Shown here in pieces: positions 58,065 through 64,000 of a stretch of DNA of 64,000 bases. Source of the stretch: a virus; the IMG/VR virus record IMGVR_UViG_3300032323_001387, positions 1 to 64,000 of that record; one strand, given 5' to 3'. Under the pieces are notes generated by a model that searched no databases, had not been told where the DNA came from, and was given only the letters and a program-made list of their open reading frames with translations. A program made the position numbers and the translations under genes. The number at the start of each line of letters is the position of its first letter. Position 1 is the stretch's first letter.

Positions 58065-59306
58065 TCAAACAGGTTGTTCGGTGTAATCATATAGATTAAC
58101 AGGATCATTAACACTATTCAGAAGGTTGACTAGTAACTGCATTATAACTATTATAATATTTTTTATTTGGGTACGTTCGGCAGAAGTAACTGGTATGCCA
58201 TTGTTATTAAGAGAATTTACTAAAGCAGTTGTTATGTCATCGGAACTAATATTAACATCTAATACATTAGCAAAACCAAAATCGACAGCACTATATTTTA
58301 ATGTGGTTCTTGTATAAATTTTTCCGCCATTAGTAAAAGAAGTTTGATTTGTTTGTTTTGGTGTTGCTGTCAGAAGATAAATTACATTGGTATTATTTCC
58401 AAGAGCATCATTTATTATAGAGTTAAAAGAATCGATTCCTGCATTTAATTCTGCATCTATAGACGATTCGCTAATAGTTGCACCGAATTGGCTTTGTACA
58501 TAAGAAATCAATTCACTTATTTTTTGTCTCATTAACGAATCATAAACTATAGAATTTCTTTCCGAGCTACTTACTTGAAGATTGGATTTTGTTACATCAC
58601 CCATCCATCCTGTAAAATTTCTATTAGCAATAAATAATCCTAGGCTACCATTTGAAGGAGACCAATTTACTGTTCGTGTGATTACATTTGGTGTAACACT
58701 GATACTAGTATCATTAATTGTAACAGTAGTATTTGCCTGACCGTTATTCAAACTAATAGCAAATGTTTCTGTTCCTTCTGTAGTAGTATCTGCAGTAACG
58801 TTAAATGTTAAAACTTGCCCGTTGGACACTGAACCAGACAGAGACGCTCCTCCAATATCTGCCGATGATACTCCGGTGATAGTATAAGGAAAACTACCTG
58901 ACTGATTGGTATTAAATGTAATATTAAAACTGGATCCTTCATTTGCATTATTGACTGATCTTGTAAATGAATATGATGGATTAGCAGGAGCAACATACCC
59001 GCACGTCACACTGTTTGGCGTGTCTTCGTTGTATGTCCCGCCGTTGCCATTTGCCTTTGTTACTCTGTATGTATAAGTGCCGGGAACACAACCTTGACTT
59101 ACAATGGTTCCTGCTGGAGTAAATGATGTATCATTAATTGTAATAGGAGCACTTAAATTACCAATAACTTGGCCACGAACAGAGTCTCTGCGAATTTGAA
59201 CTGACATTGTTTTTTGTCCGTCAGTTAGTTGATCTGCATCAACATTTACAGTAAAACTGCCAGTATTGTTATTAACAATAAAAGATCCGCTTTTAGATTC
59301 TGCCAT
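58065..59306 (-). CDS. Virion-type protein with Calx-beta-like domains (413 aa)
   Basis: Residues 1-50 are the second half of a Calx-beta-like domain (SGSFIVNNNTGSFTV, then PITINDTS) whose first half ends the gene at 59315. A second, complete domain follows (NANEGSSFNITFNTNQSG to TVTINDTS). The C-terminal third (about 210-413) is a different, helical/beta mix with SDDITTALVNSLNNNG. Such domains act as adhesive or structural modules in phage tails and fibres. TAAGGAAGTACATG joins the two genes, so translation is coupled. No signal peptide. Confidence 0.72.
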   Translation of the reverse strand: MAESKSGSFIVNNNTGSFTVNVDADQLTDGQKTMSVQIRRDSVRGQVIGNLSAPITINDTSFTPAGTIVSQGCVPGTYTYRVTKANGNGGTYNEDTPNSVTCGYVAPANPSYSFTRSVNNANEGSSFNITFNTNQSGSFPYTITGVSSADIGGASLSGSVSNGQVLTFNVTADTTTEGTETFAISLNNGQANTTVTINDTSISVTPNVITRTVNWSPSNGSLGLFIANRNFTGWMGDVTKSNLQVSSSERNSIVYDSLMRQKISELISYVQSQFGATISESSIDAELNAGIDSFNSIINDALGNNTNVIYLLTATPKQTNQTSFTNGGKIYTRTTLKYSAVDFGFANVLDVNISSDDITTALVNSLNNNGIPVTSAERTQIKNIIIVIMQLLVNLLNSVNDPVNLYDYTEQPV

Positions 59307-59314
59307 GTACTTCC

Positions 59315-60511
59315 TTAACTTATGTTAGACGTCCAATATAAAGTTGTTCCATCGGGTATGTTTGTAGTATTGACTGTAACTGTAACATTGCCGCCTTCAT
59401 TCACACTAGAACTACTTGCTACTGGGCTAGCTGTCGGCACAGGTGGTGTATACGACGAACCTGAATATGTAGGACCGGTAATATTAAATGATGCGGATCC
59501 GCTTGTTTTTGGAATCGCTTTATTAGTTTCAACGTGCAGGGTATGTGTTCCTGTAACTGCTGAAGTATTGGCACAGCTTAATTGAACAGTCAATACTAAT
59601 CTTACTGGGCCATCTACGTAATTTGAACCAACCGGAACTATTCTACCGTAAATTCGAATTTTCTGGCTTCCAGCGCCGCCGTTGCCGTAACCATAAGATC
59701 CATAACCATAGCCGTATCCATACCCGTAGCCATAGCCGTATCCGTCGTAACAGTTGCCATAGCCGTATCCATAACCATAGCCGTATCCATAACCATAGCC
59801 GTATCCATAACCACCACCGCTGCCACTACGGCAATTAACTGTTAATAATAATTGATCAGTTCCATTTAAATCCTCGAAGCCTTTGCCTTCGCTGATAATG
59901 TTAGCAGTAGTGGATAATGTATTATCTAAGTTAAAGCTAACTGTGCCCAGACGTTGGTAAACATAGGCCCAGCTTGCTGCTAAATTATTGCCGCCGACTG
60001 ATGATAAGTTTAATCTAATAGAGCTACCGCTGTTAAAATAATGTCTAGCCTTTTGATAATTAGCAAAACCCAAGTTAACTGTATAAGTCAATGTACCAGA
60101 AAATCCACTGGTATGTGCAATATTTCCCAATATGCCAATGGCAGTCTGACCCATTGCGGCTGTATTTTTCTTAGGGTCGATGTCTAATAGTACTGTATCC
60201 AAATCTTGCCAAATACTGGCTGTGATTTTTTGACCAGAAATAACTCTATCTAATTCATATTGGCCACCTACGTGCTCAGAACTTAAATTAAGACGATCAA
60301 CAACTTGATTAACTAATGCGGCACTAACTTTGGTTCCAACGTTTACTGAATTCGCTTCTGTATTTCCCCAGCCATATGCTTGTAATGCACGTCTAACTAA
60401 ATTTGCAGTAGGAGTGCTTGTAGGATAATTGTCAGCAAAAATTTTGTTGGTTCTACTAACCAACGCATTATAATCATTTGCCGTGATCTTTTTGCCGACT
60501 GCTACTGTCAT
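59315..60511 (-). CDS. Virion-type protein with (Gly-Tyr)n repeat (398 aa)
   Basis: An N-terminal phage-structural region starting MTVAVGKKITANDYNALV and repeated ASIWQDLD-like text, then a Gly-Tyr repeat of over 30 residues (GYGYGYGY, broken by NCYDG and SYG), then a beta-rich region and a truncated Calx-beta start (SVNEGGNVTVTVN). The last residues TLYWTSNIS stop where a Calx-beta domain would continue; the rest is in the next gene. The Gly-Tyr stretch is flexible and aromatic, like elastic or adhesive linkers. It is a candidate substrate for the radical SAM enzymes because such enzymes often modify repeated short peptides, but this is only a hypothesis. Confidence 0.7.
   Translation of the reverse strand: MTVAVGKKITANDYNALVSRTNKIFADNYPTSTPTANLVRRALQAYGWGNTEANSVNVGTKVSAALVNQVVDRLNLSSEHVGGQYELDRVISGQKITASIWQDLDTVLLDIDPKKNTAAMGQTAIGILGNIAHTSGFSGTLTYTVNLGFANYQKARHYFNSGSSIRLNLSSVGGNNLAASWAYVYQRLGTVSFNLDNTLSTTANIISEGKGFEDLNGTDQLLLTVNCRSGSGGGYGYGYGYGYGYGYGYGYGNCYDGYGYGYGYGYGYGYGSYGYGNGGAGSQKIRIYGRIVPVGSNYVDGPVRLVLTVQLSCANTSAVTGTHTLHVETNKAIPKTSGSASFNITGPTYSGSSYTPPVPTASPVASSSSVNEGGNVTVTVNTTNIPDGTTLYWTSNIS
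59757..59810 (-). repeat. Three perfect 18-bp tandem repeats (Gly-Tyr coding)
   Basis: The unit ccatagccgtatccataa (plus-strand reading) occurs three times without change at 59757-59774, 59775-59792 and 59793-59810; each encodes (Gly-Tyr)3 on the minus strand. Degenerate copies extend to about 59690. The exact repeats suggest recent slippage expansion, so length may vary between related phages. Confidence 0.95.
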
Positions 60512-61473
60512 TATTTAACGCCCACCGCGGCTTCAACTAAGCCAACTTCTTCTGTTTCTTTATGCCCTATTGCTCGGCCAATTATCGCCATAGTATCATT
60601 TAAATGATCTGTGGCCATGCCAACACCATCTATGTCACTAGGGACAATACGCTGGCCTGCTCTAATAGGTCCTTTTACTAAACAAGGCACACGACCTTTT
60701 AGTGCAACAGGGTATGCATGTTCTTGCATTTTCATTCTGCTATTCAACAAGAAGCCAGGGGCTGTACTGATAACACCAAATACTTGATCATCCCATGCTC
60801 TAACTGTTTTTGTAATTTCTGCGGCACCGCCTAAACGTACTAAGTTGCCAGGTAGCAAAGGAGTATCGGCACGATAAATTTCAGCCATATCCGCAAATTC
60901 TGCTTCAACTGTTCTGCCGCGCAACTTAAAGTTACCCCAAGTTTCTTCGCCTACGTCTGCTGTACCGCTTTGATTTAAGTTAATACCTTGTCCTATTATT
61001 GGAAATGGATTCGCTAACGCGGCATCGGGGCCGCCCGGTGTATATGTGCCAGCATCGCTGCTCATAATAGCAACTACAACCTTGTTAACGACAAACTGCA
61101 TAGCAGGATGCACACCACCTGTTGTATCTGTTATGTTGCCAATTTTAATACCAGTTTTCTTACCGCCGATTAAATCTCTTCCGCCTAATGGACTCCAGCC
61201 GCCTGCTGTATAAATGTTGATAACTTCGTTAACGCTGTCATACCACAATTGGCCAATGATTGGATTTACTAATTTAGAATCTAATGGTTGGTATGTAGTA
61301 AGGCTACCTGGGCTAGAAAAATGTTCTAACATTTGAACTAGGTTTTCGGCCATAATTTCGCCATAGCCTGCGTAATTCTTACCTATAAGCTTTATAGGTG
61401 TAGTTATGTCAACTGTTCTATCTGCTAGAATAGTTAATCTAGTTCCGTCTGTTTTGGTTACATCATATGCCAT
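60511..61473 (-). CDS. Virion-type protein, probable tail/fibre component (320 aa)
   Basis: Starts MAYDVTKTDGTRLTILADRT; IGQLWYDSVNEVINIYTAGGWSPLGG (about 73-98) is a text often seen in phage tail-fibre proteins. The C-terminal part (RAWDDQVFGVISTAPG, YPVALKGRVPCLVKGP, RAGQRIVPSDIDG) resembles a beta-clip or autoproteolytic-cleavage-type fibre domain, but the catalytic residues were not verified. AAAGGAA precedes ATG 61473, behind a late-like box. It shares a base with the gene after it (TAATG). Confidence 0.75.
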   Translation of the reverse strand: MAYDVTKTDGTRLTILADRTVDITTPIKLIGKNYAGYGEIMAENLVQMLEHFSSPGSLTTYQPLDSKLVNPIIGQLWYDSVNEVINIYTAGGWSPLGGRDLIGGKKTGIKIGNITDTTGGVHPAMQFVVNKVVVAIMSSDAGTYTPGGPDAALANPFPIIGQGINLNQSGTADVGEETWGNFKLRGRTVEAEFADMAEIYRADTPLLPGNLVRLGGAAEITKTVRAWDDQVFGVISTAPGFLLNSRMKMQEHAYPVALKGRVPCLVKGPIRAGQRIVPSDIDGVGMATDHLNDTMAIIGRAIGHKETEEVGLVEAAVGVK

Positions 61474-61496
61474 CTATCGAAATTCCTTTAATATAA

Positions 61497-61504
61497 TATT
61501 TATC
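61497..61504 (-). promoter_or_regulatory. Variant T4-late-like box GATAAATA (minus strand)
   Basis: GATAAATA, seven of eight matches to TATAAATA, lies 24 bases before ATG 61473, with AAAGGAA between. The intergenic spacer is only 34 bases, so few alternatives exist. Confidence is low because the DNA is AT-rich. Confidence 0.4.
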
Positions 61505-61507
61505 TAA

Positions 61508-62080
61508 TTACATTCTGATGCGTAAAGTATAGATTACTTGTATTACGCGATTTGCTGATTTTGTCACTGGGCTAAATGCCACATGAGATAGTAAGAATCC
61601 TGTGTTTAAACCGCTTGTACCTTTGCTTTTTAGTCCTATTTCATTGAAAATCAATTCCCCCGAATTAGCAGTTGGTTGATTTTCTTCTAACGTACAAGTT
61701 ACTATTAAATCAGTATAAGTCAAACCTTCGCTATGCTCAATTGATATATTATTTCGTGTTACATCATCGTTGTTAGTCTCGTCTAAATCGTCAATGACTT
61801 TGTAATATATTGGATTATACAAGTCTGCCAACAAGCCTAGTTCCAAATTTTGTTCTACATCTTTAACAGTAGTACTACCAGTTTCATCAATGACAACGCC
61901 GCCGTTGCCCATGTGTAATTCATAGATATACTGACTGTTATTTCCCTGTAACATTCTAGCCACTATCAAGCTCATTGTTTCAGAATTTATAGCATTGTGG
62001 ACGTCCAGCAGTAGATCTCCTGTGGCAAGATCTACTATCTTAACAAATCCTTCGATGTTTAATTTTATTTGGCTCAGCAT
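61508..62080 (-). CDS. Virion-type structural protein (190 aa)
   Basis: Starts MLSQIKLNIEGFVKIVDLAT. It is mostly beta with TLRIRM at the end and GELIFNEIGLKSKG in the middle, wording known from phage baseplate or tail-fibre-connector proteins. AAGGAAAAC lies before ATG 62080. It is followed within 35 bases by the fibre-like gene at 60511, so both belong to the same virion module. No transmembrane segment, no cysteine pairs. Confidence 0.7.
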   Translation of the reverse strand: MLSQIKLNIEGFVKIVDLATGDLLLDVHNAINSETMSLIVARMLQGNNSQYIYELHMGNGGVVIDETGSTTVKDVEQNLELGLLADLYNPIYYKVIDDLDETNNDDVTRNNISIEHSEGLTYTDLIVTCTLEENQPTANSGELIFNEIGLKSKGTSGLNTGFLLSHVAFSPVTKSANRVIQVIYTLRIRM

Positions 62081-62115
62081 ATGTTTTCCTTACATTTATT
62101 TAATCTTATATTTAA

Positions 62116-64000
62116 CTACGCATTTAATATTAATTGGCCATTTTCGTAGATTAGCAGTTCCTCACCGATTTCCAATTCTACTGGTTCAATCACAGTTCTA
62201 TTGACTGTTCCGCCGCGAATTTTATCTCGATATGATTTTACTGTATTATAAAAATTAGTAAGTACCGTGATTTGATCTCGCTGCAAGTAGTCATCAGTTT
62301 TCAATGTAGAGCTAATCAAGTTAACCGGTTCCACTGTGCTAGACTTTGCTAACCAATCTACACCAATCTGCTCACGCATTACATAGCGGAACATTGTACA
62401 TACAATTTTACTGTAATATTTAGAATATTGACCTGTGAATATTTCATAGCGCAATGAATCTAATATAGCATTATAAACACTGTTTAGATCATAATCCCAT
62501 GGCAACTTATCCCACCCAACAGTATCATATGAACTTAGACTCCAAGGAGCATATAAATCGCTGGAGAATTCAATGGCTCCTTTTGTTTTATACACCGGGC
62601 CAAAACTACCGTCGACATTCTTTTCATATATTGTATAATCACGTATACCTGTATTAACTTTGATATACGAACCGGAAGTTACTGTAGTTGTGTAAATATC
62701 AGCGGCTGATTCTAACACCAATGATATTTCTTTAGTCGGGTCAAATGTTTCACTTCGGTAATCAGTGTAGCTCCAAAATCTAGGCACATTGATGATTTCG
62801 TCACCGACGACATAAAACTCGTTATTGAGTCTAGTATTGCCCCAGGTGTCAATATTGGAAATATTAACACTAATCATAATCTCATTTAATTTCTTAATAA
62901 ATGTTCGTCTTGCTTCGATAGTATCATCAAACCAACTTTGAACATATGGGCGCACTAAGTTACCTAATCTACTGTATGGATGTAGATTGAAGATATCAGG
63001 CACATTTTTTGTTATATTGAAATCTAATGTGTTACGTACAGGATCTATATCTCTTACACTTAAACTTCCAGGTGGTAACACCTGCCACTTACTTGGATTC
63101 CAAGCTCCAGTGGTTGTATCTTTGCACACATAGATATTGTCATTGTAAATTACAATATCTAGGTAGCCGTAAGTTACGGACTGTTTATAGCCTTGTATTG
63201 GAAGTTTTTGCCAAGCATCTTCATTGAATGTTCCTGTAGTTGTATAACGACAAACGAAAAAGTATCCATTATACTTGACAAGGTCATCCTGAGTATATGT
63301 ATTATTATTATTGTAATGTACATACTCTGCTCTCTTTCTATAGAATATATGTGCACTTAAACTATCACGCAGTCTGACATGTAACCATTCAGGAATAGTT
63401 TCGACAGTGTTATTTTCAGATATGAAAATCCATTGCTGGTGTTTTTCATTGCCTTTGATTTTTTTCTTAATCTGTACAACTGTACTTGTATTATTCAAGT
63501 ATGGCTGAATTCCTTTGAGTACAATAGCATTATTGCTAATAGGTGCCCACCATGGAATCCCGGCTGCACTAGGATTTAATAAGACTTTGCTTAACTGTTC
63601 AGTGGTATATACTCTAGATTGTTTACTTTGTTCGGCAATAACATTTTTATTTTTAACCCAGAAATAGTAAACAGTATATGTTTCGCCGTTGATGTAATCT
63701 TCCTCTTCCACCCAATGATAATTATCAGTGTCAAGGGAGCGGTCGACATAAACTTCGCCAGAGGCTACTTGGTCAAAGGCCACTAATCCTTTTTCTACCA
63801 TTTTATTCCATTGGCTAGGAGGTACAGGGCTCTTTGTCCATTCATAGACATCGGGCAATTTACCGTTAACTGTAGTTCCCCAATATTTTTCCTTAGTTGA
63901 TTCGTCACCACTTTCGTAGTCACTGAATTGAACTGTGCTAAGATCCCACCAACGGCGGCCGATAAATTCTTCGTGCCATCCCAAACTGGTATATACTGAT
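62116..64000 (-). CDS. Large virion protein with two carbohydrate-binding-like repeats, 3' part
   Basis: The frame is open to the right edge, so the start is outside; the TTG near 63984 is not a start. At least 627 residues are visible. Two repeated segments, VKYNGYFFVCRYTTTGTFN and VIYNDNIYVCKDTTTGAWN, each followed by W-Q-K/V-L-P, resemble ChtBD3/CBM5-12 carbohydrate-binding folds. The C-terminal third (RYEIFTGQYSKYYSKIV, MREQIGVDWLAKSS) resembles large baseplate or tail proteins of marine myoviruses. It probably contacts the host surface. It ends EELLIYENGQLILNA, 36 bases before the next gene. Confidence 0.75.
   Translation of the reverse strand, partial: SVYTSLGWHEEFIGRRWWDLSTVQFSDYESGDESTKEKYWGTTVNGKLPDVYEWTKSPVPPSQWNKMVEKGLVAFDQVASGEVYVDRSLDTDNYHWVEEEDYINGETYTVYYFWVKNKNVIAEQSKQSRVYTTEQLSKVLLNPSAAGIPWWAPISNNAIVLKGIQPYLNNTSTVVQIKKKIKGNEKHQQWIFISENNTVETIPEWLHVRLRDSLSAHIFYRKRAEYVHYNNNNTYTQDDLVKYNGYFFVCRYTTTGTFNEDAWQKLPIQGYKQSVTYGYLDIVIYNDNIYVCKDTTTGAWNPSKWQVLPPGSLSVRDIDPVRNTLDFNITKNVPDIFNLHPYSRLGNLVRPYVQSWFDDTIEARRTFIKKLNEIMISVNISNIDTWGNTRLNNEFYVVGDEIINVPRFWSYTDYRSETFDPTKEISLVLESAADIYTTTVTSGSYIKVNTGIRDYTIYEKNVDGSFGPVYKTKGAIEFSSDLYAPWSLSSYDTVGWDKLPWDYDLNSVYNAILDSLRYEIFTGQYSKYYSKIVCTMFRYVMREQIGVDWLAKSSTVEPVNLISSTLKTDDYLQRDQITVLTNFYNTVKSYRDKIRGGTVNRTVIEPVELEIGEELLIYENGQLILNA

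Noticed and set aside
59690-59815. CRISPR-like tandem repeat
   Set aside because: Repeats are contiguous, 18 bp, in frame and encode Gly-Tyr; there are no spacers.
10267-63000. Many TATAAT-like and TATAAATA-like matches on the minus strand inside genes
   Set aside because: Expected by chance in AT-rich DNA. Only boxes in true gene gaps were kept.
1-64000. Prophage or bacterial-island interpretation
   Set aside because: No integrase, attachment repeats, transposase, tRNA or host housekeeping genes; gene packing, promoters and virion-type genes fit a lytic phage better. A window cannot exclude it fully.

Overview
The window looks like part of a large tailed dsDNA phage, probably a T4-like myovirus of an aquatic Gram-negative host. 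Genes are packed with almost no spacers, and there are no rRNA, tRNA, ribosomal-protein or integrase genes. The left end carries phage-style metabolic and takeover genes (nadV, thyX, two AAA+ ATPases, a MoxR/VWA pair, many tiny unknown genes) behind near-perfect TTGACA-17-TATAAT promoters. A few T4-late-like TATAAATA boxes occur, and the right end holds virion-type proteins. The host cannot be named from this sequence.

Layout. (1) 1-8254, plus strand: an early region with the end of nadV, AAA+ proteins, a MoxR ATPase plus metallopeptidase/VWA protein, and at least twelve small unknown genes. Eight sigma70-like promoters lie here and before thyX; five share a CAAATT extension after the -35. 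(2) 8309-9318, plus strand: an AT-rich cassette of a stand-alone SPASM-like protein and a minimal radical SAM protein, with a start codon inside a 5' hairpin. (3) thyX, 9394-10278. (4) About 10.3-57.7 kb, minus strand: one continuous head-to-tail array of about 50 genes. It holds 15 radical SAM genes (16 domains; 16 genes and 17 domains in the window), seven SGNH/GDSL-hydrolase-like genes, nucleotide-sugar enzymes (three epimerase/dehydratases, RmlC, an SDR), a NodU-type carbamoyltransferase, a split thiamine-diphosphate enzyme, a nitroreductase, an AspH-type dioxygenase, methyltransferase-like proteins and about ten glycosyltransferase-like proteins. (5) 58-64 kb, minus strand: virion-type proteins (Calx-beta-like, a Gly-Tyr repeat, carbohydrate-binding repeats) that would be transcribed before the array.

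How the genes may work together (inference). The sugar and glycosyltransferase genes look like a phage-encoded glycan or surface-modification pathway. The radical SAM enzymes are the unusual part. Most carry a SPASM-like cysteine module (C-x12-G-x4-C, then CxxC) at the N-terminus instead of the C-terminus, and share a C-terminal signature of the form LD..R....PE. The same module also occurs as separate genes and as a normal C-terminal domain, so the domain has been split, permuted, duplicated and fused within one genome. One 849-residue protein joins two complete copies. No substrate can be read from the sequence; virion proteins encoded next door, including the (Gly-Tyr)n protein, or a glycan are the main candidates. 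This island is the best candidate for an undescribed system.

Limits: all homology calls come from reading motifs; no database search was run. The first and last genes run off the window. No stretch longer than about 150 bases lacks a called gene.
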